DNA of 64,000 nucleotides from JAKFDI01 sp044508835 (GTDB lineage: Bacteria; Pseudomonadota; Gammaproteobacteria; Burkholderiales; Burkholderiaceae_C). Positions 13,633-22,510 of the stretch are shown here, piece after piece. Where the stretch lies: positions 37,148-101,147 of the forward strand of contig JBIQHD010000016.1 of the NCBI GenBank assembly GCA_044508835.1. Reading direction: 5' to 3'. The notes under the pieces are model-generated. The model was not told the DNA's origin. It ran no database searches and saw nothing but the letters and a program-made list of their open reading frames with translations. Position 1 is the first letter of the stretch. Each line of letters begins with the position of its first letter. The translations under genes and the position numbers were made by a program.

Positions 13633-15681
13633 ATGAACACTGCTTCCTCCCTGCGGCGCCACGCGCTGGCCGCCGCCGTCTCCCTTGTCTGCACCTCCCT
13701 GGCCCTGGCCCAGGACCCGTCGCCCCCGTCCGTGACGCAGCTGCCCCCCATCGTCGTCACCGGCAATCCGCTGCGCAGCGAGCAGCTCGCCGTGCCCGCC
13801 TCGGTGCTGTCGGGCGACGCGCTGCTGCTGCGCCGCGGCAGCTCGCTCGGCGAGACGCTGAACGGCCTGCCGGGCGTCTCGGCCAGCTACTTCGGCCCCA
13901 ACGCCAGCCGTCCGGTGATCCGCGGCCTCGACGGCGACCGCGTGCGCGTGCTGAGCAACGGCGCCGCGTCGCTCGATGCGTCGAGCCTGAGCTTCGACCA
14001 TGCCGTGCCGATCGATCCGCTCGTCGTCGAGCGCGTCGAGGTGCTGCGCGGGCCGGCGGCGCTGATGCACGGCGGCAGCGCCATCGGCGGCGTGGTCAGC
14101 ACGCTGGACAACCGGATTCCGCGGGAACGGCTGCGTGGCGTGAGCGGCTCCGCCGAAGCCCGCCTCGGCGGCGCGGCGCGCGAGCGCGGCGGCGCGGCGC
14201 TGGTGGAGGCCGGCAACGGCCGCTTCGCCGCGCATGCCGACGTCTTCGGCCGCGACACCGACGACCAGCGCGTGCCGCGCTTCGTGCCGGTCGAGGACGG
14301 CGCCGCGCTGCCCGAGGCCACGCGCATCCGCAACTCCGCCGGCCGCACCCGCGGCGGCGCGCTCGGCGCGTCGGCGTTCTTCGACGGCGGCTTCATCGGC
14401 CTCGCGGCGGACACCTACGACAGCCACTACGGCATCACCGCCGAGCCCGACGTCTTCATCCGCATGAAGCGCGACCACCTCGCGCTCGCCGGCGAAGTGG
14501 GCGAGCTCGCCGGCCCGATCCGCCGCGTGCGGGCGCAGTTGGGCGACACGCGCTACCGGCACGAGGAGGTGGAAGGCAGCGGCGAGATCGGCACCACCTT
14601 CCGCGTCGACGGCACGCAGTGGCGGCTCGAAGCCGAGCATGCGCCGCTCGGCCCGCTGCGCGGCGTGCTCGGCATGCAGTGGGAAGACGAGGACTTCTCC
14701 GCGCTGGGCGAAGAGGCCTTCGTGCCGGCCACCCGCACGCGGCGCAGCGCGCTGTTCGCGATGGAGGAGCTGGACTGGGCGGGCGGGCGGCTCGGTGCGG
14801 GCCTGCGCGTCGAGCGCGCCCGCGTCGCCTCGGACGGCGACGCCGACCCGGCGGCGCCGCAGTTCGGCCCCGCGGCCGAGCGCCGCTTCAGCCTGCGCAG
14901 CGCGTCGCTGTCCAACCTGGCGAGGCTGTCGCCGCAGTGGTCGCTGTCCGGCGCGTTCAGCATCACCGAGCGTGCGCCGACGGCGTTCGAGCTCTTCGCC
15001 AACGGCGTGCACGCGGCCACCGCGGCCTACGAGCGCGGCGACCCGACGCTCCAACCCGAGCGCGGCACCAACCTCGACGTGGCGCTGCAGTGGAAGGGCG
15101 CCGACAGCGACCTGCGCATCGGCGCCTATGCCGCGCGCTTCCGGCGCTTCATCTCGCTGGAGGCCAGCGGCGCCGCCATCGACCTGCCCGACGAGGACGG
15201 CGGCATGGAGAGCTTTCCCGAGTACGTGTTCCGCCCGGTGCGCGCGCGGCTGTGGGGCGCCGAGCTCGAAGGCCGGCATCGCCTGCGCGCCGGCGCGTGG
15301 GCCTTCGTGCTGTCGGGCCGGCTCGACCTGACGCGCGCCACCAACGCCGACACGGGCCAGCCGCTGCCGCGCATCGCACCGCTGCGCGCGGCGCTGGCAG
15401 CCGAGGCGCAGCACGGCCCGTGGACGGCGCGCGCCGAGATCGACCACGCGGCGCGGCAGTCGCGCGTGCCCGCGGGCGACACCGCGACCGCCGGCTACAC
15501 GCTCGCCAACCTCTCGCTGCGGCGGCGCTTCCGCGCCGGCGCGGCCGACGGGCTGTGGTTCATCCGCGCCGACAACATCGGCAACGTGCTGGCCTACAAC
15601 GCCTCGACCGTGCAGACCTTGCGTGCGCTATCACCGCTTCCGGGGCGTGCGCTGAAGACCGGGGTCCGCCTCGACTTCTGA
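13633..15681 (+). CDS. znuD: TonB-dependent receptor, ZnuD-like (zinc uptake)
   Basis: A 682-residue outer-membrane receptor with a signal peptide ending at LALAQD, the TonB box PPIVVTGNPL, a plug and a barrel ending in DF. The plug segment SRPVIRGLDGDRVRVLSNG, DASSLSFDHAVPIDPLVVER and GGVVSTLDNRIPRE match the ZnuD/TdfJ group, which imports zinc. In ZnuD the plug and loop residues are His/Asp/Glu-rich; here the loop around VPRFVPVEDGAALPEATR is acidic. The upstream His-rich protein supports metal transport. No Zur box was identified in the leader. A heme or copper ligand cannot be excluded from sequence alone. Confidence 0.72.
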   Translation: MNTASSLRRHALAAAVSLVCTSLALAQDPSPPSVTQLPPIVVTGNPLRSEQLAVPASVLSGDALLLRRGSSLGETLNGLPGVSASYFGPNASRPVIRGLDGDRVRVLSNGAASLDASSLSFDHAVPIDPLVVERVEVLRGPAALMHGGSAIGGVVSTLDNRIPRERLRGVSGSAEARLGGAARERGGAALVEAGNGRFAAHADVFGRDTDDQRVPRFVPVEDGAALPEATRIRNSAGRTRGGALGASAFFDGGFIGLAADTYDSHYGITAEPDVFIRMKRDHLALAGEVGELAGPIRRVRAQLGDTRYRHEEVEGSGEIGTTFRVDGTQWRLEAEHAPLGPLRGVLGMQWEDEDFSALGEEAFVPATRTRRSALFAMEELDWAGGRLGAGLRVERARVASDGDADPAAPQFGPAAERRFSLRSASLSNLARLSPQWSLSGAFSITERAPTAFELFANGVHAATAAYERGDPTLQPERGTNLDVALQWKGADSDLRIGAYAARFRRFISLEASGAAIDLPDEDGGMESFPEYVFRPVRARLWGAELEGRHRLRAGAWAFVLSGRLDLTRATNADTGQPLPRIAPLRAALAAEAQHGPWTARAEIDHAARQSRVPAGDTATAGYTLANLSLRRRFRAGAADGLWFIRADNIGNVLAYNASTVQTLRALSPLPGRALKTGVRLDF

Positions 15682-15782
15682 GCCCATGCCGCATCGATAA
15701 ACTCGCGCCGGCGCGACGGGAGCCCGGCAGAAGACGCCCCGCGCAAGGACGGCACACGGTGCCGCACATGGGTGGGGGGTTC

Positions 15783-18425
15783 ATGGATCAGGTCTGGCTC
15801 AACGCACCCGCACCGGCGATGAAGGTGTGGGGCGAATCCGGCGCGCCGCGGTGGCAGGTGAACCGCGCGCTGGCCGACGCGGGCGCGGCCCGCGGCGTGC
15901 GCGAGCCGGCGCAGTGGCGGGAGGTCGCCGCCGCGCTGCTCGCGGCCTGCGTGGGGAACGCCGCGCCGGTCGTCGCGCCCGTGCTCTCGATCGGCGGCGC
16001 CGCCCATCGGGCGACGGTGGTGCCGCTGCCGCCGGGCTGGCTCGCGTGGCTGTCGCCCGATGGGCCGCCGCCGGCGCAGCGCGCGCCCAACGCCCACATC
16101 AGCCCGCACGGCGCGTTCAACGCCGGGCTGACGCAGTGGATCAGCATGTCGGGCGTGTCGGTCTGGCGCCTCGACCTCGCGACGCAGCGCATCCAGCTCA
16201 ACGACGTCGGCTACGAGGCGGTCGGCGTCGAGCCGCGGCCCGACGGCGTGGACATCGAGCAGTTCCGCCGCACCATCCATCCCGACGACCAGGAAGCCGT
16301 GGCGCAGGCGGCGCGCGATGCCGCGGCGAGCGACCGCATCGTCGATCTCGTCACCCGCTACCGCACGCGCGACGGCAGCTACCGGCACTGGATCACGCGC
16401 CGCGTGGCCGAACGCGACGCGCAGGGCCGCGTCGTCGCGCTGACCGGCGTGTCGATCGACCAGACCGAACGCATCGCCGAGCGTGAGCGCGCGCAGGCGC
16501 TGGCCCAGCGCATCAGCTTCATCACGCAGGCGGCCGGCGTCGGCGTGTGGCGCCTCGACCTGCGCGCCGGCACGTTCGAATGGAACGAGCAGATGCACCG
16601 CATCTACGGCATTCCGCCCGAGCAGGGGCCGCCGTCGCTCGCGCGCTTCATCGACGAGATCGTGCATCCGCAGGACCGCCAGGCGGTGCGCCTGCGCAGC
16701 GACCAGGTCCGCGGCATCGGCCCCGGGCCGTCGCAGCTCGAGTTCCGCATCCGCCGCCCCGACGGCAGCGAGCGCTGGCTGTCGAGCTGGCTGCGCCGCG
16801 AGCGCATCGACGAGCGGCCCGTCGAAAGCGGGGTCACCGTCGACATCACCGAGCGCCACCTCGCCGCGGTGCAACTGCGCGAGGCCAACGAGCGCGCGCT
16901 GCTCGCGGCCGAATCGGCGGGCATCGGCACCTGGGAGCGCGACTTCGTGCGCGGCGTGTCCATCTGGAACGCGCAGATGTACCGGCTGCGCGGGCTCGAG
17001 CCCGTCGAGGGCGCGACGCCCGAGGCGCTGCGCACGGGCTCGCGCCACCCCGACGACGGCATGAGCTTCGACGCGCGCATGCAGCGCGCGCTCGACGAAG
17101 GCACGCCGTTCGAGGAGGAGATGCGCGTCGTCTGGCCCGACGGCTCCGTCCACTGGATCGCCTCGCGGGCGATCCCGCAGCCCGGCCCGTCCGGCCGCAT
17201 GGAGCGGCTGCTCGGCGTCAACTGGGACATCACCGGGCGCAAGCGCGCCGAGCAGGCGCTGCGCGAGAAGGCGGCCGCCGAGCAGGCGAGCCGCGCCAAG
17301 TCGGAGTTCCTCTCGCGCATGAGCCACGAGCTGCGCACGCCGCTCAATGCGGTGATCGGGTTCGCGCAGCTGCTGTCGCAGGACGCCGCCGAGCCGCTCA
17401 CGGCCCGGCAGTCCGAGCGCGTGGACCGCGTGCATTCGGCTGGCCTGCACCTGCTCGCGCTGATCGACGACGTGCTCGACCTCGCCACCATCGAATCGTC
17501 GAGCCTGTCGCTCGCGAGCGAGCCCGTGTCGCTGCAGGCCGCGGTGGACGACGCGCTGCAATGGACGCAGCCACAGGCCGCGCGGGCCGGCATCGCCCTG
17601 CATGCCGGGCCGTTCGACGCCTGGGTGCAGGCCGACGGCCGGCGCCTGCGGCAGATCCTGTCGAACCTGCTCAGCAACGCCGTCAAGTACAACCGCCCGC
17701 GGGGCGAGGTGCGGCTGAGCCTGGCCGCGCGCCCCCTGCCGGGCGGCCGGCGCGGCTGGCAGGTGAGCGTGCGCGACACCGGCCGGGGCATGACGCCGCG
17801 GCAGCGCGCGCACCTGTTCGAGCCCTTCAATCGGCTCGGCGCCGAGCGCGAGGGCATCGAAGGCACGGGCATCGGCCTGGCCATCGTGCGGCACCTGCTC
17901 GGCGTGATGGGCGGCGGAATCGACGTCGAGACCGCGCCCGGCGAGGGCAGCGAATTCCGCTTCACCCTGCCGGCCGCGCGGGCGCCGGCGGCCTGCGCGG
18001 CCGCCGACAGGAAAGGCGGATGCCCCGCCGCCGCGGCGCCGGGCAGCGTGCTGCGCCTGCTCTACATCGAGGACAACGCCGTCAACGTGCTGCTGGTGCA
18101 GGAGCTCGTGGCGATGCGCGCCAACGTGGAGCTGCTCGTGGCCGCGACCGGCGAGAGCGGCGTGGCGACGGCCTGCGCCGAACGGCCCGACGTGGTGCTG
18201 ATCGACATGCAGCTGCCCGACTTCGACGGCTTCGAGGTGCTGCGCCGGCTGCGCGCGCAGCCCGGCCGCGCGGGCCGCGTCTTCATCGCGCTGTCGGCCA
18301 ATGCGATGCCCGAGGACGTGAGCCGCGCGCGCGCGGCGGGCTTCGACGACTACTGGACCAAGCCGATCGACTTCACGCAGTTCCTGGCGAGGCTCGATGC
18401 CCTGGCGCGGCCGGCCGCCGGCTGA
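15783..18425 (+). CDS. Cytoplasmic PAS hybrid histidine kinase/response regulator
   Basis: An 880-residue hybrid sensor kinase without transmembrane segments. After an N-terminal stretch of about 110 residues, three PAS_3-type domains follow (about 115-235, 240-365 and 370-490; each ends with a PAC-like motif such as GVSIDQTE, GVTVDITE, GVNWDITG). The HisKA box RMSHELRTPLNAV has His515. The HATPase has LLSNAVKYN and DTGRGM. The C-terminal receiver has Asp808 in LIDMQLPD and the Lys in YWTKPI. No separate regulator gene or output domain is nearby, so phosphotransfer must go to a partner encoded elsewhere. An in-frame ATG at 15768 is possible but has weaker upstream sequence. Confidence 0.88.
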   Translation: MDQVWLNAPAPAMKVWGESGAPRWQVNRALADAGAARGVREPAQWREVAAALLAACVGNAAPVVAPVLSIGGAAHRATVVPLPPGWLAWLSPDGPPPAQRAPNAHISPHGAFNAGLTQWISMSGVSVWRLDLATQRIQLNDVGYEAVGVEPRPDGVDIEQFRRTIHPDDQEAVAQAARDAAASDRIVDLVTRYRTRDGSYRHWITRRVAERDAQGRVVALTGVSIDQTERIAERERAQALAQRISFITQAAGVGVWRLDLRAGTFEWNEQMHRIYGIPPEQGPPSLARFIDEIVHPQDRQAVRLRSDQVRGIGPGPSQLEFRIRRPDGSERWLSSWLRRERIDERPVESGVTVDITERHLAAVQLREANERALLAAESAGIGTWERDFVRGVSIWNAQMYRLRGLEPVEGATPEALRTGSRHPDDGMSFDARMQRALDEGTPFEEEMRVVWPDGSVHWIASRAIPQPGPSGRMERLLGVNWDITGRKRAEQALREKAAAEQASRAKSEFLSRMSHELRTPLNAVIGFAQLLSQDAAEPLTARQSERVDRVHSAGLHLLALIDDVLDLATIESSSLSLASEPVSLQAAVDDALQWTQPQAARAGIALHAGPFDAWVQADGRRLRQILSNLLSNAVKYNRPRGEVRLSLAARPLPGGRRGWQVSVRDTGRGMTPRQRAHLFEPFNRLGAEREGIEGTGIGLAIVRHLLGVMGGGIDVETAPGEGSEFRFTLPAARAPAACAAADRKGGCPAAAAPGSVLRLLYIEDNAVNVLLVQELVAMRANVELLVAATGESGVATACAERPDVVLIDMQLPDFDGFEVLRRLRAQPGRAGRVFIALSANAMPEDVSRARAAGFDDYWTKPIDFTQFLARLDALARPAAG

Positions 18426-18426
18426 C

Positions 18427-19059
18427 TCAGGGCGCGAGCCGCTCGCGCACCCAGGCGCCGCCGTCGAGCCGGTAGCGCAGCCGGTCGTGCAGGCGCGACG
18501 GCCGGCCCTGCCAGAACTCCCAGGTGTCGGGCACCAGCCGGAAGCCGCCCCAGTGCGGCGGCCGCGGCGGCTTGAGCAGGTGCTGCGCGCCGATCCGCGC
18601 GGCGTTGGCCACCAGCACGGCGCGCGACTCGATCACCTGGCTCTGCGGCGAGGCCCAGGCGCCGATACGCGAATCGAGCGGGCGCGAATCGAAGTACGCA
18701 TCCGACTCGGCCGCGCTGGTCTTCTCGACGCGGCCCTCGATGCGCACCACGCGCTCGAGCTCGACCCAGTGGAACTGCAGCGCCGCCGCCGGATGCACCG
18801 CGAGCTCGCGGCCCTTGCGGCTGTCGTAGTTGGTGTACCAGACGATGCCGCGCTCGTCGCAGCCCTTGATGAGCACGATGCGCGTCGAGGGGCGGCCGTC
18901 GGCGCCGACGGTGGCCAGCGTCATCGCGTTGGGCTCGGGCAGCTGGGCCTCGAGCGCCTGCGCGAGCCAGCGCTCGAACTGCCGGCGGGGATCGGCCTCG
19001 GAGGTGCGTTCGTCGAGCTCGGCGCGCTCGTAGCTCTTGCGTAGATCGGCGAGATTCAT
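18427..19059 (-). CDS. pdxH: Pyridoxamine 5'-phosphate oxidase PdxH
   Basis: A 210-residue FMN-dependent enzyme that oxidises pyridoxamine or pyridoxine 5'-phosphate to pyridoxal phosphate. It starts MNLADLRKSYERAELDE, a common PdxH beginning. FMN/substrate motifs are seen in PNAMTLATVGADGRPSTR, VWYTNYDSRKGREL, QFHWVELERVVR and GRVEK. The end, GGAWVRERLAP, matches the family's RLxP ending. Only 1 nt separates its stop from the stop of the convergent hybrid kinase. Confidence 0.95.
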   Translation of the reverse strand: MNLADLRKSYERAELDERTSEADPRRQFERWLAQALEAQLPEPNAMTLATVGADGRPSTRIVLIKGCDERGIVWYTNYDSRKGRELAVHPAAALQFHWVELERVVRIEGRVEKTSAAESDAYFDSRPLDSRIGAWASPQSQVIESRAVLVANAARIGAQHLLKPPRPPHWGGFRLVPDTWEFWQGRPSRLHDRLRYRLDGGAWVRERLAP

Positions 19060-19272
19060 GGTTCGGCGAGTATAGAAAGCAACACCGGCGCGGCGACGTT
19101 GTAACCAGTCGTGGCCGCTTGCCGCGCCGCGCCCCGGGGTTAGCCGCGGCTTACGGGGAAGGCCTTAAGTACACGCCCTCTGGCTGCCGTGCGGGCGCCG
19201 CCGCATCCTTGTCTCGCAGGCCGCCGCCCGTGCGTGGCCGACAGCACAAACTCTTTTCTTCGAGGGAGATCG

Positions 19273-19911
19273 ATGAAGGCCTCGCCGGCGGTGATCGTAT
19301 TGGCTGCAGGCGCCGGATCGCGCTTCGGCGGCCCGACGCACAAGCTGAGCCAGCGCCTGGGCCATTCGAGCGTGCTCGGCGCCACGCTGCGCAATGCGCT
19401 GGACACGCGCATGCCCGTCGTGGTGGTGACGACCGAGGCGCTGTCGGACACGGCGCGCGGCCTCGTCGCCGCGCGCGACGTGGTGGTATTGCCGGCCGTC
19501 GATTCGTCCGCCCCCGAGCCGCTCGGCATGGGCTACTCCATCGCCGCCGGCGTCTCGGCGCGCCCCGACGCCTCGGGCTGGCTGGTGCTGCCGGGCGACA
19601 TGCCGCTGGTGCGTGCCGCGACCCTGCTCGCCGTCGCGCGCTCGCTCGACCAGAACGCGGTGGCCTTCGCGCAGTACCGCGGCCGGCGCGGCCACCCGGT
19701 CGGCTTCGCGGCGGAGCTGTACTCCGAGCTCGTCACGCTCGCCGGCGACGAGGGCGCGCGCCGGCTCGTCGCGCGCTACCCGGCGCAGGCCGTGGAGGTC
19801 GACGACGACGGCGTGCTGATCGACGTGGACACCGAGGAAGACCTGCACCGCGTGCGGTCGTCCATGAACGGCATGGACGGGCCGCTTCCCGCGAGCTTCG
19901 CGCGGCCCTAG
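19273..19911 (+). CDS. MobA-like nucleotidyltransferase (MocA/CoxI-type)
   Basis: A 212-residue protein with the NTP_transf_3 fold: VIVLAAGAGSRFGG is the nucleotide-binding loop, LVLPGDMPLV holds the metal-binding Asp, and GRRGHPVGF is the substrate loop. It resembles MocA (molybdenum cofactor cytidylyltransferase) and related proteins associated with molybdo-enzymes. It ends with DVDTEEDLHRV, as in this family. The start is fixed by gagggag. No molybdenum enzyme is adjacent, so the substrate is not certain. Confidence 0.75.
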   Translation: MKASPAVIVLAAGAGSRFGGPTHKLSQRLGHSSVLGATLRNALDTRMPVVVVTTEALSDTARGLVAARDVVVLPAVDSSAPEPLGMGYSIAAGVSARPDASGWLVLPGDMPLVRAATLLAVARSLDQNAVAFAQYRGRRGHPVGFAAELYSELVTLAGDEGARRLVARYPAQAVEVDDDGVLIDVDTEEDLHRVRSSMNGMDGPLPASFARP

Positions 19912-19966
19912 GCGGCGTTCCGAAGCGATTGTCCGGCGGGCGCTTCGGGTACCCGAGACAAAACGA

Positions 19967-20000
19967 AAGGGGTTAGCGACTCGCATCGCCAACCCCTTGA
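19967..20000 (-). terminator. Terminator between the nucleotidyltransferase gene and tRNA-Asn
   Basis: A 13-bp stem with one mismatch (19967-19979 with 19986-19998) has T-rich sequence on both sides: attttctt on the plus strand and tttcgtttt on the minus strand. It lies 7 nt beyond the 3' end of the minus-strand tRNA-Asn and 55 nt beyond the convergent coding gene, so it probably serves both. Confidence 0.65.
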
Positions 20001-20006
20001 TTTTCT

Positions 20007-20082
20007 TGGCTCCCCGACCTGGGCTCGAACCAGGGACCTACGGATTAACAGTCCGGCGCTCTACCGACTGAGCTATCGAGGA
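20007..20082 (-). tRNA. tRNA-Asn (anticodon GTT)
   Basis: On the minus strand the 76-nt sequence folds as a standard tRNA: acceptor tcctcga with tcgggga, D arm with agctcagtcggtagagc, anticodon loop ctGTTaatc, T arm ctggttcgagcccag, discriminator G and encoded CCA. The anticodon GTT reads Asn codons. Confidence 0.97.
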
Positions 20083-20119
20083 ACAGAGCCTTGCATTATA
20101 GCGTGGGTTTTCCGGGCGG

Positions 20120-22264
20120 CTACAGGCTCGCTTCCACCGAGATGCGGAAGGTGCGCGGCGCGAGCGGGTAGAGGTAGACGTGGTCGAACTGGTAGGGCGA
20201 TTCGCGCCAGGCGCGCTTGTCGGTCACGTTGTCGATGCCGGCGCGCCAGGTGAGTTCGGCCGCGCCGGCCTTGTGGCGGTGAACGAGCCCCAGGTCGAGC
20301 CGGGTCCAGGACGGGATGCGCAGGCTGCCGTCGGTGGGCAGCAGGGTCCGGTCGCCTTCGTGCACGACGGCGCCGAGCAGGCGCAGGCCGGGAACGGCGG
20401 CGACGCGGTAGGCGGCGTGCAGCTTCAGCGTCTGCTCGGGGACGTTGGGCGGGCGCTGGCCGTTGCGGGCCGGGTCGGAGGTGCCGCGCTGCTCGGCGTC
20501 GAGCCACAGGGCGCTGGCGTCGAAGGTCCAGGCGTCGATCCGCCAGGTCGCCCCGGCCTCGAGGCCGCGGTGCACCGCCTCGCCGTCGATGGCCTGCCGG
20601 CAGCTGCCTGGCGTCGTGTCGTCGGCGCAGTTGGCGCCGACGCTGCGGGCGAGCGGCCGCGTGATGTCGAACCAGGCGAGGTGCCAGTCGAGCGCCTGCG
20701 CGTGGGCCTTGAGGCCGATCTCGAACTGGCGGCTCTTCAGCGCCGGCAGCGCCTCGCCGGCGTTGGCGTAGCGCGCGCGGTTCGGCGCGACGTCCGATTC
20801 GATGCCCTGGCCCCAGCTCGCATAGACCATGTGCTGCGGCGTGAAGGCGTGGCTGAGCGCCAGCCAGGGCGTGGTGACCGACTGCGAATAGCCGGTCGGG
20901 CGCGAGCCGTCGGTGCGCACGCTGGCGCGGTTCAGCCGCGTGTGGCGCAGGCCGGCCCAGGCGTTCCAGCGGTCGCTCAGGCGGATCGCGTCGCGCACGT
21001 AGAGCTCGGTGGAGCGTTCGGTGCGGTTGGTGTTGGGCGCGGTGCCCAGGCCCTGCGGCGGGGCGATGACGGCCGTGCCGTCGTCGCGGCCGATGCCCAC
21101 GATGATTCCGTCGTCCACCCGCGGCTCGAGCCGGCTCTTGAAGCGCGACAGCAGCACGCCGCTCGTGAGGGTGTGCTGCACCGCGCCCGTGGCGAAGCGG
21201 CCTTCGACGTTGAGATCGAGCGCGCTGCTGCGGCGGCGCTCGCCGTCGCTCTGGAAGGCGTAGAAGTCGAACGTGCCGTCGCTGCAGTAGCGGTCCCAGG
21301 CGTTCTCGGCGCTGCAGCCGAAGGGGAACGCCATGCGGTCGTCCATGCGCAGCCGCTGCGTCATGCCGTGCGCGGTGAAGCGCCAGTTCTCGTCGATTCG
21401 CTGGCGCAGGCGCAGCGAGGCCGTGGTGCCGTCGAGCACGACGGGCAGCGACCACGCCTGGTTGTTGAGGTTGATGCGCGGATCGGCCGGCGCCGGCAGC
21501 GTGTTGCCGCGCAGGCTGAAGCCGCCCTGGCTGCGCTGCGTCTGGCGGCTCGTCTCGACCTCGGCCTCGACCAGCGTGTCGGGCGAGAGGCGCCAGTCGC
21601 CGGCCAGCGCGAACAGGCGGCGCCGGCCTTCGGAATCGCGCAGCGGCGGGTCGAGGTGCTCGGCGGCGGCGTTCAGGCGCAGGCCGAACGCGCCGTCCGT
21701 GCCGAAGCGGTCGCCGAGGTCGACGGCCGCGCCGTAGGTGTGGCTGCTGCGAAAGCCGAGGCTGGCCGACCGCACGCGGCCCTCGGGCCGCTTGACGACG
21801 AGGTTGACCAGGCCGCCCGGCGCGCTGGTGCCGGCCTGGATGCCGCTCGTGCCCTTGAGCAGCTCGATCGACTCCTTGTTCTCCAGCCCGATCGAGGTTT
21901 CGGCGTTGATCGGCAGGCCGTCGCGGCGGTAGTTGAAGCGGTTGGCGAGGGTGAAGCCGCGCACGCTCAGGTATTGCCAGTAGCCGTTGGCGTTGTAGGC
22001 GTCGCTCACCGAGGCGTCGAGCGAGGTGAGGGCGGCCAGCGAGGTGGCGCCCAGGTCCTCCAGCGATTCGCCGTCGTGCACGCTGGCCTGGAAGGGCAAC
22101 CTGGCGAGCGGCGCGGGGCCGAAGCCGCCGATGCCCACGGCGGGCGAGCCCGGCGCGGTGACGGTGACCGGCGCGAGGGTGGTGGTCTGCGCGCAGACCG
22201 AGGACGCGGCCAGCCATGCGGCGGCGGCGATGGGACGAAGGGCGAAGGTTCGGTGGGTTGCCAT
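20120..22264 (-). CDS. TonB-dependent siderophore-type receptor under TPP riboswitch control
   Basis: A 714-residue outer-membrane receptor with a signal peptide (cleavage near CAQT), the TonB box LAPVTVTAPG, a plug domain and a 22-strand barrel ending in FRISVEASL. The plug segment YLSVRGFTLANRFNYRRDG and ELLKGTSGIQAG...PGGLVNLVVKRP matches FhuE/FpvA-like siderophore receptors. The leader, however, carries a TPP riboswitch (22326-22414), so I infer the ligand is thiamine or a thiamine precursor. This fits earlier predictions of TPP-regulated TonB receptors. No inner-membrane transporter gene is adjacent. Confidence 0.82.
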   Translation of the reverse strand: MATHRTFALRPIAAAAWLAASSVCAQTTTLAPVTVTAPGSPAVGIGGFGPAPLARLPFQASVHDGESLEDLGATSLAALTSLDASVSDAYNANGYWQYLSVRGFTLANRFNYRRDGLPINAETSIGLENKESIELLKGTSGIQAGTSAPGGLVNLVVKRPEGRVRSASLGFRSSHTYGAAVDLGDRFGTDGAFGLRLNAAAEHLDPPLRDSEGRRRLFALAGDWRLSPDTLVEAEVETSRQTQRSQGGFSLRGNTLPAPADPRINLNNQAWSLPVVLDGTTASLRLRQRIDENWRFTAHGMTQRLRMDDRMAFPFGCSAENAWDRYCSDGTFDFYAFQSDGERRRSSALDLNVEGRFATGAVQHTLTSGVLLSRFKSRLEPRVDDGIIVGIGRDDGTAVIAPPQGLGTAPNTNRTERSTELYVRDAIRLSDRWNAWAGLRHTRLNRASVRTDGSRPTGYSQSVTTPWLALSHAFTPQHMVYASWGQGIESDVAPNRARYANAGEALPALKSRQFEIGLKAHAQALDWHLAWFDITRPLARSVGANCADDTTPGSCRQAIDGEAVHRGLEAGATWRIDAWTFDASALWLDAEQRGTSDPARNGQRPPNVPEQTLKLHAAYRVAAVPGLRLLGAVVHEGDRTLLPTDGSLRIPSWTRLDLGLVHRHKAGAAELTWRAGIDNVTDKRAWRESPYQFDHVYLYPLAPRTFRISVEASL

Positions 22265-22325
22265 CGTGATGCTCGTGAAGCGATGGCAGGTCGGCGGGCC
22301 GCGGCCCCGGGATCTGGAGCCGCTG

Positions 22326-22414
22326 CTTGCTTCCCTGCGCGAGGATTACCTCAATCAGGTTCAAAGGGACTCTCTCAGTCGAACGTGCGGGGCACGTTCA
22401 ACACCCCCAGCGAG
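22326..22414 (-). promoter_or_regulatory. TPP (THI-box) riboswitch
   Basis: Read on the minus strand, the leader has gggggtg, a perfect P3 hairpin (gaacgtgc...gcacgttc, at 22381-22399), then ctgagaga, ccctttgaacctgat, gaggtaatcctcgcgcagggaag. These are the conserved THI-box elements in correct order: the CUGAGA pyrimidine sensor, ACCUGAU and the GCGNAGGGA-type pyrophosphate sensor. P1 pairs tcgct with agcaag imperfectly. The switch ends about 60 nt before the receptor ATG. Thiamine pyrophosphate binding normally switches the gene off. The expression platform is not clear, but no T-run follows, which favours translational control. Confidence 0.93.
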
Positions 22415-22452
22415 TGCCGCGCAGGATGCGCGGCGGTGCGGATTATCGGCCC

Positions 22453-22485
22453 AAAAAAAAGCGAAGGGGCCGCATCGGCGGCCCC
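22453..22485 (-). terminator. Terminator of the ferredoxin reductase gene
   Basis: On the minus strand, ggggccgc (22478-22485) pairs with gcggcccc (22466-22473) around a 4-nt loop, followed by ttcgc and eight T. It lies 26 nt past the stop of the reductase and upstream of the TPP riboswitch, so it isolates the two units. Confidence 0.85.
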
Positions 22486-22510
22486 CGGTGGTCGTCGCGT
22501 CGGACGCGCG

